Shown here: piece after piece, positions 46,740 to 58,552 of the stretch
Layout of the letters: each line of letters begins with the position of its first letter
Numbering within the stretch: position 1 is the stretch's first letter
NCBI RefSeq assembly: GCF_900116645.1
Contig: NZ_FPBO01000007.1
Coordinates: 62,001-126,000, forward strand
Direction: 5' to 3'
Source of the DNA: Pseudoduganella namucuonensis
GTDB taxonomy: Bacteria > Pseudomonadota > Gammaproteobacteria > Burkholderiales > Burkholderiaceae_D
Length of the DNA: 64,000 nucleotides
Notes under the pieces: model-generated
Database searches by the model: none
Told to the model about the DNA's origin: nothing
What the model saw: the letters and a program-made list of their open reading frames with translations, nothing else
Translations under genes and position numbers: made by a program

Positions 46740-47850
46740 GGTCGCCGGCCAGCGCTTTTTGCAGCGCGGCGATGAGGATGGCGTTTTCCCGCGGCAGGCC
46801 GATGGAGATGCGCAGCCATTCGGGCAGGCCGTAGTTGCCGACCGGGCGCACGATCACGCCCTGCTTGAGCAGCGCCAGGTTGACGCGCGCGCCGGCGGCC
46901 AGGTCCTTGCCCACCTTGACCAGCACGAAATTGCCGTAGGACGGCACGTATTCCAGGCCCATCTGCTCGAACGCCTCGACGAACTGCTGGTAGCCGGCGG
47001 CGTTGTTGCGCGCGCCGCGCTCCAGGAACGCGCTGTCGTTCAGCGCCGCGATGGCGGCGGCCTGCGCCAGCGAATTCACGTTGAAGGGCTGGCGCACGCG
47101 GTTCATCAGGTCCGTCAGCGCCGGCTGGGCGATGCCGAAGCCCACGCGCAGGCCCGCCAGGCCGTAGGCCTTGGAGAAGGTGCGCGACACCATCAGGTTG
47201 GGATAGCGCTTGACCCAGGCGGCGGAGTCGTACTGGTCCTCCTCCGCCAGGTATTCGTTGTAGGCCTCGTCCAGCACCACCACCACGTTGGCCGGCACTT
47301 TCCGCAGGAAGGCCTCGATCTCGACGCCGGGGATGAAGGTGCCGGTCGGGTTGTTCGGGTTGGCGATGAAGACCAGGCGGGTGTCGGCGTCGATCGCCGC
47401 CGCCATGGCCTCCAGGTCGTGGCCGTGGTTCCTGGCCGGCACCACGATGTGGCGCGCGCCTATGCCCTGGGTGGCCAGCGCGTAGACGGCGAACGAGTAC
47501 TGCGCGTAGACGACGGCCTGGTCCTTCTCGACGAAGGCCTTGGCGGCCAGTTCCAGGATGTCGTTGCTGCCGTTGCCGAGGGTGATCCAGTCGGCGGGCA
47601 CGTCGTAGCGCTTGGACAGCGCCGCTTTCAGTTCGAAGCCGTTGGCGTCCGGGTAGCGGCCCAGTTCGGCGGCGGCCGCGGCCATCGCCTCCTTGGCCGA
47701 TTCGGGCACGCCGAACGGGTTTTCATTGGACGCCAGTTTGACGATGGCGTCCTCGTCGAGGCCGAACTCGCGCGCCACCTCGGAGATCGGTTTGCCCGCC
47801 TGGTATGGGGCGATGGCGCGGACGTAATCGGGACCGTATTGCTTGGACAT
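46732..47850 (-). CDS. hisC: Histidinol-phosphate/aromatic aminotransferase
   Basis: 372 residues, class I aminotransferase. LASNENPFGVPESAKEAM opens the fold, IANPNNPTGTFIP binds PLP, and SRTFSKAYGLAGLRVGFG contains the PLP Lys; PVGNYGLPEWLRISIGLPREN is the C-terminal Arg block. Its place between pheA and tyrA suggests it acts, at least partly, on aromatic oxo acids. A second hisC copy is likely in the his operon (inference). Confidence 0.93.
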   Translation of the reverse strand: MSKQYGPDYVRAIAPYQAGKPISEVAREFGLDEDAIVKLASNENPFGVPESAKEAMAAAAAELGRYPDANGFELKAALSKRYDVPADWITLGNGSNDILELAAKAFVEKDQAVVYAQYSFAVYALATQGIGARHIVVPARNHGHDLEAMAAAIDADTRLVFIANPNNPTGTFIPGVEIEAFLRKVPANVVVVLDEAYNEYLAEEDQYDSAAWVKRYPNLMVSRTFSKAYGLAGLRVGFGIAQPALTDLMNRVRQPFNVNSLAQAAAIAALNDSAFLERGARNNAAGYQQFVEAFEQMGLEYVPSYGNFVLVKVGKDLAAGARVNLALLKQGVIVRPVGNYGLPEWLRISIGLPRENAILIAALQKALAGDRE

Positions 47851-47864
47851 GGATGCCTCTAAAA

Positions 47865-48938
47865 TTAAGTCAGACTAAGCGGGTAGGAACCCAGCACTTT
47901 GAAGAACGCGGCCTGGTCTTTCAGTTCCGCCATGGCCTTGGCGACGGCCGGCTCGTGCACATGGCCCTCCACGTCCACGTAGAAATAGTATTCCCAGGTG
48001 CCCATGCGGGCCGGGCGCGATTCGAAGCGCGTCATCGACACGTTGTGCTTGGCCAGCGGCGCCAGCAGCTGGTACACGGCGCCGGCCTTGTTCGGCACGG
48101 CCAGCACGATGGAGGTCTGGTCCTTGCCCGACGGGAGCGTCTGCAGATGGCCGATCACGGCGAAGCGCGTGCGGTTGTGCGGATCGTCCTGGATGTGCGG
48201 CTTGACCACGCCCAGCTTGTACTGGGTGCCTGCGATCTCGCTGGCGATGGCCGCCATGGCCGGGTCCTCGCCCGCCATGCGCGCCGCCTCGGCGTTGGAG
48301 GCCACCGCGCGCCGCTCCAGGTTCGGGTAGTTCTGGTTCAGCCACACCTGGCACTGCGCCAGCGCCTGCGAATGGGCGCAGATCACGCGCACGCCGTCCA
48401 TGCCGCCGGTCTTGCTCATCAGGCTGTGGTGGACCGGGATCGCGACCTCGCCGCTGATCAGCAGCGTGGTTTGCAGCATCAGGTCCAGCGTGCGGTTGAT
48501 GGCGCCCTCGGACGAGTTCTCCACCGGCACCACGCCGAAATCGGCGGTGCCGGCCTCGGTGGCGCGGAACACCTCGTCGATGGAGGCGCAGGGCAGGCCC
48601 TCGACGGCGCTGCCGAACTGCTGGTACACGGCCTGCTCGCTGAAGGTGCCGACCGGGCCGAGATAGGCCACCGTGACGCGCTTTTCCAGCGCGCGGCAGG
48701 CCGACATGATTTCACGGAAGATGGTCTGCACGTCGCCGGCGACCATGGGGCCGGGATTGCGGTCGGCCACGCCGCGCAGCACTTGCGCCTCGCGCTCGGG
48801 GCGGAACACGGGGGCGTTGGTCTCGGCCTTCACGTGGCCGACTTCCTGCGCCACCTTGGCGCGCTGGTTCAACAGGGCGAGGATCTGCGCGTCGATCGCG
48901 TCGATCTGCTCGCGCAGGGGTTTGAGTTTGTCTGTCAT
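47865..48938 (-). CDS. pheA: Bifunctional chorismate mutase/prephenate dehydratase
   Basis: 357 residues: chorismate mutase AroQ domain 1–85 (LREQIDAIDAQILALLNQRAKVAQEVG), prephenate dehydratase from about 93 (VAYLGPVGTFSEQA, PVENSSEGAINRTLD), and a C-terminal ACT domain with TRFESRPARMGTWEYYFYVD that senses phenylalanine. It commits chorismate to phenylalanine. 14 bases separate it from hisC. Confidence 0.96.
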   Translation of the reverse strand: MTDKLKPLREQIDAIDAQILALLNQRAKVAQEVGHVKAETNAPVFRPEREAQVLRGVADRNPGPMVAGDVQTIFREIMSACRALEKRVTVAYLGPVGTFSEQAVYQQFGSAVEGLPCASIDEVFRATEAGTADFGVVPVENSSEGAINRTLDLMLQTTLLISGEVAIPVHHSLMSKTGGMDGVRVICAHSQALAQCQVWLNQNYPNLERRAVASNAEAARMAGEDPAMAAIASEIAGTQYKLGVVKPHIQDDPHNRTRFAVIGHLQTLPSGKDQTSIVLAVPNKAGAVYQLLAPLAKHNVSMTRFESRPARMGTWEYYFYVDVEGHVHEPAVAKAMAELKDQAAFFKVLGSYPLSLT

Positions 48939-48976
48939 GGTCTGCGGGGGAAGGGAAACGGGCGCCGAACGGGCGT

Positions 48977-50059
48977 TCAGCGGCCCGCGAATTCGTTCAG
49001 GTAATCGACCAGGGCTTGCACACCCTCGATCGGCATCGCGTTGTAGATCGATGCGCGCATACCGCCGACGGACTTGTGGCCCTTCAGTTGCAGCAGGCCG
49101 CGCTCTTTAGCGCCGGCCAGGAATGCCTCGTTCTTGCTTTCGTCGCGCAGGTAGAACGGTACGTTCATGCGCGAGCGGTATTCTTTTTGCACACGATTCT
49201 GGTAGAAATCGTCCGCGTCCAGCGCCGCGTACAGCAGCGCCGCTTTTTCGATGTTGCGGCGCTCCATCTCGGCCACGCCGCCCTGGCGCTTGAGCCACTG
49301 GAACACCAGGCCGGCGATGTAGATGCCGTAGGTGGGCGGCGTGTTGTACATCGATTCGTTGTCGGCCACGTTCTTGAAGTCGAAGGCGGACGGCGTGTAG
49401 GGCACGGCCTTGCCGAGCAGGTCCTCGCGCACGATCACCACCGTCACGCCGGCCGGGCCGATGTTCTTTTGCGCGCCGCCGAAGATCACGCCGTACCTGG
49501 CCACGTCCACGGGACGGGACAGGATGTGCGAGGACATGTCGGCCACCAGCGTGGTCGCGCCCTGCGCCGTCGGCACGAAGTCGATCTCGACGCCGTCGAT
49601 GGTCTCGTTGGTGCACAGGTGCAGATAGGCCGCGCCCGGGGTCAGCTTCCATTCGGACTGCGGCGGCACGAAGGTGTAGCCGTTGTCCTTGGCGGTAGCG
49701 GCCACGTTCACCTTGGCGTAGCGCGCCGCCTCCTTGATCGATTTGCTGGACCAGGAACCGGTCTGCACGAAGTCTATCGTGGCGTCGCCATTGCCGATCA
49801 AATTCATCGGGATGACGGCGTTCTGCGACAGCCCGCCGCCCTGCATGAACAGGATCTTGTAGTTGTCCGGCACGGCCAGCAGCTCGCGCAGGTCGCGCTC
49901 GGCCGCGCGGTAGATGGAAATGAACTCCGGACCGCGGTGGCTCATCTCCATGACGGACATCCCACTACCCTGCCAGTCAAGCATTTCGGCGGCTGCCTGG
50001 GCCAGCACTTCCTTGGGCAGCACGGCGGGGCCGGCGGAGAAATTGTAAATGTTCGTCAC
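48977..50059 (-). CDS. serC: Phosphoserine aminotransferase
   Basis: 360 residues from a GTG start. [17 protein letters not shown] is the family N-terminus, and the PLP Lys is in [14 protein letters not shown]. It makes phosphoserine for serine and also acts in vitamin B6 synthesis. First gene of the aromatic/serine cluster that continues through ihfB on the same strand. Confidence 0.96.
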   Translation of the reverse strand: MTNIYNFSAGPAVLPKEVLAQAAAEMLDWQGSGMSVMEMSHRGPEFISIYRAAERDLRELLAVPDNYKILFMQGGGLSQNAVIPMNLIGNGDATIDFVQTGSWSSKSIKEAARYAKVNVAATAKDNGYTFVPPQSEWKLTPGAAYLHLCTNETIDGVEIDFVPTAQGATTLVADMSSHILSRPVDVARYGVIFGGAQKNIGPAGVTVVIVREDLLGKAVPYTPSAFDFKNVADNESMYNTPPTYGIYIAGLVFQWLKRQGGVAEMERRNIEKAALLYAALDADDFYQNRVQKEYRSRMNVPFYLRDESKNEAFLAGAKERGLLQLKGHKSVGGMRASIYNAMPIEGVQALVDYLNEFAGR

Positions 50060-50091
50060 GGTATGGTTTCCTATTCTGTTACATGTTCAGT

Positions 50092-50628
50092 TTACTTCGC
50101 CAGGCCGGCGTCCTGCGCCAGCTTGGCGATGCGCGGCATCATGACCTTCTGGCCGGCCGCCATGGACTCCTGCATCACCTTGGGCATGGTGGACAGCATT
50201 TTCGCGCCCACCGGGGTGCGGTAGAAGGCGGTCACCTGCTTCATCTCGTCGGCGGTGTAATTGCGGGCGTAGATGGCCATCGTCTCCTGCTCCATCTCCT
50301 CGGCCAGCTTGGGGTCGTTGAACACGGCGTTCATCGAGGCCAGCACCTTGGGCATCTGCTCTTCCATGCGGGCCAGCTCCTTGCGCTTCTGCTCCGCGTC
50401 CAGCTTGGGGTTGGCGTTGATGCCGGCCTCGCCCATCTGGCGCAGCATCTGCGGCAGTTGCTGGGTCATTTGCTGCATCGACGCGCGCATCACCGCGCGC
50501 ATGTTCATGGTCTCCATCAGCTCCTTCACGGCGGCCGCGGTTTCGGGCGTCGCCGCGTTCTGCGCGTGGACGGGGGCGCCGGCGGCGAAGGCCAGGACGG
50601 CGACTGCGGAGAGGACGAGTTTTTTCAA
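50092..50628 (-). CDS. DUF2059 domain-containing exported protein
   Basis: 178 residues with a signal peptide (LVLSAVAVLAFAAGAPVHAQ). A helical DUF2059 domain ends IYARNYTADEMKQVTAFYRTPVGAKML, the family's conserved block. The start is TTG, backed by AAGGAACG upstream; no ATG gives the full signal peptide. It sits between gyrA and serC as in related genomes. Function unknown. Confidence 0.85.
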   Translation of the reverse strand: MKKLVLSAVAVLAFAAGAPVHAQNAATPETAAAVKELMETMNMRAVMRASMQQMTQQLPQMLRQMGEAGINANPKLDAEQKRKELARMEEQMPKVLASMNAVFNDPKLAEEMEQETMAIYARNYTADEMKQVTAFYRTPVGAKMLSTMPKVMQESMAAGQKVMMPRIAKLAQDAGLAK

Positions 50629-50668
50629 GTGCGTTCCTTTTTAGGATGAAACAACGAAAAACAACGAA

Positions 50669-50722
50669 AGCGGGGCCAGTATCATTGTCGCATCAAACCG
50701 CGAAAACGACACCGGCCCCGCC
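50669..50722 (-). terminator. Long stem-loop after gyrA
   Basis: GCGGGGCC and GGCCCCGC (about 50670–50677 and 50714–50721) pair across a loop that holds a further short GTCG/CGAC stem; a T-rich tract follows on the minus strand. A plausible terminator 20 bases after the gyrA stop. Confidence 0.45.
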
Positions 50723-50741
50723 TGACAACCACTACGCGCGC

Positions 50742-53396
<2,655 letters not shown>

Positions 53397-53779
53397 TGGT
53401 GGGTCGTCTGTTCTTTACTGAGGTTGACTTATCTGTTACGCACGCTGACGTAGTGTTACCCGCTGTCCGCAGACAAGCGTACGATTTTAGCATGGCGGCG
53501 CGCCGGCCCCATGTAATTCGCCTGACATATTTCCCCGTTAAGATTCCGCCAAGCGTTGCGCAAACACAACAGTTTGACCTAATTTGGTCAGTTGCGGGGC
53601 GGATTCAATTTGCGCCGTTTTTACGCCCAGGCAAACCCTATGGCAAAATGGACGAGAAGTTAATTGCTTGTTTCGCAATCGGGACCGGCGCGTGTATGGG
53701 GCCTTGTGGTAGGATGCGCCCCAAAGTTAGTAAAGTCGCGCAGTTTTACTGCGGATATCACCCCGAAAGGAAGAAAAAT
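53397..53779. other. Intergenic region between gyrA and ompA
   Basis: Divergent promoters must lie here. A TGACC-TAATTT-GGTCA inverted repeat is seen around 53576–53591. TAGGAT at 53710–53715 is a possible -10 for ompA; no good -35 was found. No gene is supported, although the ompA frame is open upstream without a ribosome site. Confidence 0.4.
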
Positions 53780-54499
53780 ATGAAAAAAATCATCGCCTCG
53801 CTCTTCGCCGTATCGGCCGTGATGGCCGGCTCGGCAATCGCCCAGCAGCCAACCCAGCCACCGTTCGCTCCAGTGACCACGGACATCAAGGCCCCGACGC
53901 CGAAAAGCGCGTATGTGCAAGATGCCCGCGGCGTTATCGCCCGCGATCCCTTCGGCCTGTGCTGGCGCACCGGCTACTGGACCCCGGCCGACGCCGTGCC
54001 AGGTTGCGACCTGCCGCTGTGCGTAGAGCCGGAGAAGCTGGTCGACGGCAAGTGCGTCGCGCCTCCACCGCCAGTGGCCCCGGCCCCCGCCCCGGCACCG
54101 GCCCCCGCCCCGGCCAAGCCTGTTCCGGTCGCGCCGACCTCGGAGAAAGTCAGCTTCGCGGCCGACGCCTTCTTCGACTTCGACAAGGCCGTGCTGAAGC
54201 CTGAAGGCAAGCAGAAACTGGACGACCTGAGCTCGAAACTGGGCGCGATCAACCTGGAAGTCATCATCGCCGTGGGCCACACCGACTCCGTGGGCACCGA
54301 CGAGTACAACCAGAAACTGTCGATCCGCCGCTCGGAAGCCGTGAAGGCCTACCTGGTGTCCAAAGGCGTGGAAGCGAACCGCGTGTACACCGAAGGCAAG
54401 GGCGAGAAACAGCCGGTTGACGACAACAAGACCGCCGCCGGCCGCGCCAAAAACCGCCGCGTGGAAATCGAAGTCGTCGGCACCCGCAGCGTCAAGTAA
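53780..54499 (+). CDS. ompA: OmpA-family outer membrane protein
   Basis: 239 residues. A signal peptide (IIASLFAVSAVMAGSAIAQ) is followed by a short Cys-containing region (LCWRTGYWTPADAVPGCD, LPLCVEPEKLVDGKC), an Ala/Pro linker and an OmpA C-terminal domain. The peptidoglycan-binding motifs are GHTDSVGTDEYNQKLSIRR and GRAKNRRVEIEV. It lacks the eight-stranded barrel of E. coli OmpA, as is usual in Burkholderiales. GAAAGGAAG precedes the start; a strong terminator follows. Confidence 0.93.
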   Translation: MKKIIASLFAVSAVMAGSAIAQQPTQPPFAPVTTDIKAPTPKSAYVQDARGVIARDPFGLCWRTGYWTPADAVPGCDLPLCVEPEKLVDGKCVAPPPPVAPAPAPAPAPAPAKPVPVAPTSEKVSFAADAFFDFDKAVLKPEGKQKLDDLSSKLGAINLEVIIAVGHTDSVGTDEYNQKLSIRRSEAVKAYLVSKGVEANRVYTEGKGEKQPVDDNKTAAGRAKNRRVEIEVVGTRSVK

Positions 54500-54521
54500 G
54501 CCGCTGTAAGAGATGTGCAAG

Positions 54522-54551
54522 CCGCCCGGTTCGCGCCGGGCGGTTTTTTTT
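54522..54551 (+). terminator. Rho-independent terminator of ompA
   Basis: CCGCCCGG-TTCGCG-CCGGGCGG (54522–54543) followed by eight T residues, 23 bases after the stop. Confidence 0.9.
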
Positions 54552-54629
54552 CGCCCCGAAAAACACCCCTGGGGTATTTTTTGGGGGCCGCGCTTTGGCG
54601 CGCGGCAAAATCCCGCTATGATGCCGACT

Positions 54630-55325
54630 ATGAACGCCGACCCACTCGAACTCCAAAAATTTAGCGAACTGGCCCACCGGTGGTGGGACCCCACGTCCGA
54701 ATTCCGCCCCCTGCACGAAATCAACCCGCTGCGCCTGGAATGGATCAACGCGCGCGCCCCGCTGGCGGGCCGGAACGTGATCGACATCGGCTGCGGCGGC
54801 GGCATCCTGTCCGAATCGATGGCGCGCAAGGGCGCCAAGGTGACCGGCATCGACCTGTCCGAGAAGGCGCTGAAGGTGGCCGACCTGCACAGCCTGGAAT
54901 CGGGCGTGCAGGTGCGCTACAAGCTGATCGCCGCCGAGGACATGGCCGCCCAGGAGGCCGGCCAGTACGACGTGGTGACCTGCATGGAAATGCTGGAACA
55001 CGTGCCCGACCCGGCCGCCATCGTGCGCGCCGCGTTCGCGCTGGCCAAGCCGGGCGGCAAGGTGTTCTTCTCCACGCTGAACCGCAATCCCAAGGCCTAC
55101 CTGTTCGCCGTGATCGGCGCCGAATACCTGCTGCGCATGCTGCCCAAGGGCACGCACGACTACGCCAAGTTCATCACGCCGGCCGAACTGTCGCAGTACG
55201 CGCGCAGCGCCGGCCTGCAGGTGGACGGCCTGAAAGGGCTGGGCTACAACCCCCTGACCAAGATCTACTCGCTGAACGACGACACCAGCGTCAACTACAT
55301 GGTCGCAACCAGCCGTCCGGCATAA
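54630..55325 (+). CDS. ubiG: Ubiquinone biosynthesis O-methyltransferase UbiG
   Basis: 231 residues. [26 protein letters not shown] is the UbiG N-terminus; the SAM motif is [16 protein letters not shown] and the post-motif block is [11 protein letters not shown]. It performs both O-methylations of ubiquinone synthesis. Three nearby ATGs (54618, 54621, 54630) are possible; 54630 gives the conserved [11 protein letters not shown] start. Thirteen bases before gph. Confidence 0.94.
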   Translation: MNADPLELQKFSELAHRWWDPTSEFRPLHEINPLRLEWINARAPLAGRNVIDIGCGGGILSESMARKGAKVTGIDLSEKALKVADLHSLESGVQVRYKLIAAEDMAAQEAGQYDVVTCMEMLEHVPDPAAIVRAAFALAKPGGKVFFSTLNRNPKAYLFAVIGAEYLLRMLPKGTHDYAKFITPAELSQYARSAGLQVDGLKGLGYNPLTKIYSLNDDTSVNYMVATSRPA

Positions 55326-55337
55326 CCATCCCATCGT

Positions 55338-56036
55338 ATGAGCCTCCCAGTCCCCCACACCGCGCCGCGCGCCATCCTGTTCGACCTCGACGGCACCCTG
55401 GCCGACACCGCGCCCGACCTCGCCGCCGCCGTCAACCTGCTGCGCGCCGCGCGCGGCCTGGAGGACACGCCATACGAGCTGCTGCGCCCCACCGCCTCGG
55501 CCGGCGCGCGCGGCATGATAGGCGCCGCCTTCGGCCTGATGCCGCACGACGCGGGCTTCGACGAGCTGCGCGACGGCTTCCTGGACAACTACGCGGCCGC
55601 CATCGCCGTGCGCAGCACGCTGTTCGACGGCGTCGCCGAGTTGCTGTCCGGGCTGGAGGCCGCCGGCCTGGCCTGGGGCATCGTCACCAACAAGCCGGCC
55701 CGCTTCACCGACCCGCTGGTGCCGCTGATCGGCCTGCAGCACGCCGGCTGCGTGGTGTCCGGCGACACCACCGCCCACGCCAAGCCGCATCCGCTGCCGC
55801 TGCTGGAGGCGGCGCGCCGCATCGGCATCGCGCCCGAGCAATGCTGGTACGTGGGCGACGACCTGCGCGACATCCAGGCCGGCCACGCCGCCGGCATGGT
55901 CACGGTGGCCTGCGCCTGGGGCTACTGCGGCGCCACCGAGCCGGCCGGCTGGGGCGCGCACCACTTGCTGGAAACACCACAAGCCTTGTTAAAACTCGTA
56001 CAATCGACGCTCGCGTCCACGCCGCTAGCGGCATAA
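55338..56036 (+). CDS. gph: Phosphoglycolate phosphatase (HAD family)
   Basis: 232 residues. HAD motif I is LFDLDGTLADTAPDL, motif II is IVTNKPARF, and motifs III–IV are KPHPLPLLEAARR with YVGDDLRDIQAGHAAGM. The gene pairs with ubiG in many proteobacteria and probably removes 2-phosphoglycolate. Confidence 0.93.
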   Translation: MSLPVPHTAPRAILFDLDGTLADTAPDLAAAVNLLRAARGLEDTPYELLRPTASAGARGMIGAAFGLMPHDAGFDELRDGFLDNYAAAIAVRSTLFDGVAELLSGLEAAGLAWGIVTNKPARFTDPLVPLIGLQHAGCVVSGDTTAHAKPHPLPLLEAARRIGIAPEQCWYVGDDLRDIQAGHAAGMVTVACAWGYCGATEPAGWGAHHLLETPQALLKLVQSTLASTPLAA

Positions 56037-56127
56037 CAGTTAGCTTGCGAACATTGCCGTACGGCAATTATGGGCGTACTATTGGGGCAGGTGACTATCA
56101 ACCCCTAACTGATTACCGGAGCAACCC

Positions 56128-57087
56128 ATGACTAGCGACGACTTGATCGCCGACGCCGCTGCGCAGAGTTATCTGCCGCAGAGCTGGGATGTGACCGCTA
56201 CCGAGCCCAAATTCTACTGGTACGACCTGATCACGGACTTCCCCCCCGTGCCCGACTTCCGCGACCCGCTGGGGCGCTACCTGCGGCGCATGCAGTTCGC
56301 GATCGAGGCGACGCTGGACAAGCGCCTGCTGTACCTGCTGGTGAGCCGTCCGCGGCTGCGCTTCGACCTCAAGCGCGGCACCAGCTGGGGCTTCTTCTCG
56401 CTCAAGCTGACGGTGCCGCTGCTGGTGGGCCCGAACCAGGACCGCGAATCGGTCACGATCGACCTCAAGGTCCCCGACGACGCCACACTGAAAAAGCCGA
56501 CGGTGCAGATGTTCGACAAGTTCATCACCCTGAACTGGGGCTCGCTGATCGAGACCTACACCGCGCACGACCTGCTGCAAGCCTTCGACATCAAGATGAG
56601 TTTCCCCAGCCGGGTGCACTACGTCGGCCAGACGCACGACCCGGCTGGCCGGCTGCTGAAGGGCCGGCTGAGCAGCGTGAACCGCATCTGCGACCGCAAC
56701 CAGCCCGACTACGACAACTTCCTGCTGGTGCAGCGGCTCAACATCAACACCTTCGGCGCCAAGCACCCGTCCGACGACGGCTCCGAGCAGGCCCAGGAGC
56801 AGTTGCTGAAGGAGCGGATGGACGCCATCGAATGCGTGCTGATCCAGTATTTCGAGGACGAGACGCGCAAGACGCGCAGTCCGCGGGAACAGCTCGCGCG
56901 GCAGACGCGGCTGCGCAACCTGCAGAACTCGCACCGGCTGGTGGGCATGCGGGTGGACCTCGGCATGGAAGTGTCCAGTTCCTTCCAGCGGCTGTACTCC
57001 GACAAGGTGGGCGAATCCGACCACCACGTGTTCGAATGCACGCTGCAGGAAGGGCAAGCCACGTTCCGGAAGCCCGCCAAAGCATAA
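56128..57087 (+). CDS. Conserved hypothetical protein with GIY-YIG-like motif
   Basis: 319 residues, soluble. The middle contains RVHYVGQTHDPAGRLLKGR (about residues 163–181), which resembles the YIG-Q-T…R core of GIY-YIG nuclease-like proteins. About 55 residues on comes MDAIECVLIQYFED (Glu near 235), like the conserved Glu helix. The first GIY half is not obvious, so the domain may be degenerate. The N-terminal 160 residues show no known fold. No signal peptide. Stands alone directly upstream of ssrA. Confidence 0.6.
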   Translation: MTSDDLIADAAAQSYLPQSWDVTATEPKFYWYDLITDFPPVPDFRDPLGRYLRRMQFAIEATLDKRLLYLLVSRPRLRFDLKRGTSWGFFSLKLTVPLLVGPNQDRESVTIDLKVPDDATLKKPTVQMFDKFITLNWGSLIETYTAHDLLQAFDIKMSFPSRVHYVGQTHDPAGRLLKGRLSSVNRICDRNQPDYDNFLLVQRLNINTFGAKHPSDDGSEQAQEQLLKERMDAIECVLIQYFEDETRKTRSPREQLARQTRLRNLQNSHRLVGMRVDLGMEVSSSFQRLYSDKVGESDHHVFECTLQEGQATFRKPAKA

Positions 57088-57110
57088 CGCCACGTCGTGG
57101 AAGAATCGGG

Positions 57111-57116
57111 TACAAT
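57111..57116 (+). promoter_or_regulatory. -10 element of the ssrA promoter
   Basis: TACAAT ends 10 bases before the mature 5' end of tmRNA. No convincing -35 hexamer was found. Confidence 0.5.
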
Positions 57117-57126
57117 GAAGTTCTGT

Positions 57127-57486
57127 GGGGACGACCTGGCTTCGACGTGGGTTGCAAAGCAGAACAGGGCATACCGAGGGCTGGTTACCTCGTAAATACA
57201 CCCAGAAATCAATAACTGCAAACGATAACTCGTACGCACTGGCAGCTTAATTGCTGTTAGCTCCTCAACACCTCGTCCCTGGGGTGGGCCGTTAAAAGCT
57301 GAGGAGTCATTTACAGGGAATCGCGCTACAACGGGTCACTTGAAGTAGCGTTAAATCCAAGGTGAATCGCCTTTACGGAACGTGCACATCCGTGCCGTAC
57401 GGGTTAAATTAAATGATAGTGCTAAGTATGTAGAACTGTCTGTAGAGTGCTTGCGGACGCGGGTTCGATTCCCGCCGTCTCCACCA
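57127..57486 (+). ncRNA. ssrA: Transfer-messenger RNA (tmRNA)
   Basis: The 5' GGGGACG pairs with CGTCTCC before the encoded ACCA 3' end, forming the tRNA-like acceptor stem; GGGTTCGATTCCC is the T arm. The mRNA-like part encodes the tag ANDNSYALAA, starting at GCA 57218 and ending in TAA at 57248–57250. With its protein partner SmpB, tmRNA rescues stalled ribosomes and marks the product for proteolysis. Length of about 360 nt is normal. Confidence 0.96.
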
Positions 57487-57488
57487 CC

Positions 57489-57540
57489 GAACAAAAAAAT
57501 TGGGCCCCAAGCGCAAGCTTGGGGCCCAATTTTTTTGTTC
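57489..57540 (+). terminator. ssrA terminator, perfect 24-bp inverted repeat
   Basis: Arms 57489–57512 and 57517–57540 are perfect complements with a GCAA tetraloop and a T-run inside the right arm. The A-run on the left also allows termination from the opposite direction. Confidence 0.9.
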
Positions 57541-57812
57541 GACAGTGCCGACTGCGTGAATCGATTCCGCGGACGGAACGGACGCGGGGCTTTTGCGGGA
57601 ATTCGGCGAGCACTGCTCGCCGCCGCAAAAGCGGGATGCGCTTGCAAGCGCAACCCTCTCCGATTCGTCCATATTGAAAATCGCCCTTGGCGATTTTCCG
57701 CGTGCGTCATCTATAAAAGCCATCCTCAGCCGCCCAACCTTCGTACCGGCCTGGCGGTAGCTGTTGAAAGTTTCCTGTTGATTGAATCTCCCCGCTGGCG
57801 ATTTCCGCGTGC
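57541..57812. other. Downstream flank of ssrA with a duplicated motif, no gene seen
   Basis: A 9-bp hairpin AAAATCGCC-CTT-GGCGATTTT lies at 57677–57697 and is followed by CCGCGTGCGTCAT. A partly decayed copy of the same block, ending GGCGATTTCCGCGTGCCTAAT, lies at about 57785–57816. They look like remnants of a repeated element near a common integration site. Confidence 0.4.
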
Positions 57813-58448
57813 CTAATGCGCAAGCAGCACCGCCGTGGACCACGGTGCCAGCACGTGCCAGCCCAGTCGTTCATATAGTGTGCGCCCGGCTTCCGTGGCA
57901 ACCAAGAGCCGCTCCGTGACGCCGGCTCTACTAGCCACAGCGTCCAGGGTCAGCATCGCCACAGTTCCCAGACCGAGACGGCGATGCCCCTCCTCCGTCA
58001 CGATCTGGTCGAACACGGCACAGCCGGCATGCATCGAGACCCGCCCGGCCGCCGCCAACTCGCCGCTGGCATGCAAGACGCGCACGACCTGTCCGCCATG
58101 CTCGGCTTCCAGAGTGATGCGATACCCGGACGGCAATTCCGCGTTGCCAACCATAGCCGCCGGGCAGTACATCAGATAGCCGGGATCGTCGATTTCCCAG
58201 TGCGGCGGCAACGCATCACGCATAACCCCAGGCTCGACTGCCGCCTTCACGAAGATACGCGGTGCGTTGATCCGCGCGGCGCAGACTTGCAGCGCCGTTC
58301 CCGCGTCGAGGAATACGTGGCGCCGCAACTCCACGGGACTTCCCACCTCGACGCGCAAGCCGCCGCCGTCATGGACGGGTAGTGGCAGGCCTCGCGCAAG
58401 GCTCCGACCGGTGAGCCACCGTTCGATAAGGGCGAAATCTAGATTCAT
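57813..58448 (-). CDS. GNAT-family N-acetyltransferase
   Basis: 211 residues. The C-terminal GNAT core contains IVTEEGHRRLGLGTVAMLTL (acetyl-CoA loop) and EAGRTLYERLGWHVLAPW. The N-terminal about 90 residues, with LDFALIERWLTGRSLARGLPLP, form an extra region seen in some FeeM-like or unannotated GNATs. The ATG selected gives MNLDFALIERWL; seven extra codons upstream are possible. Substrate unknown. Confidence 0.8.
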   Translation of the reverse strand: MNLDFALIERWLTGRSLARGLPLPVHDGGGLRVEVGSPVELRRHVFLDAGTALQVCAARINAPRIFVKAAVEPGVMRDALPPHWEIDDPGYLMYCPAAMVGNAELPSGYRITLEAEHGGQVVRVLHASGELAAAGRVSMHAGCAVFDQIVTEEGHRRLGLGTVAMLTLDAVASRAGVTERLLVATEAGRTLYERLGWHVLAPWSTAVLLAH

Positions 58449-58552
58449 AAGGGTGGAGTTGATGACCAAGAATGGGACCTTGTGTAGCGTCCCGACGAAG
58501 TGGCTAATTAATTATGGCAATATAGCAACCTTTCATTCACTTTGCTTGCGAC

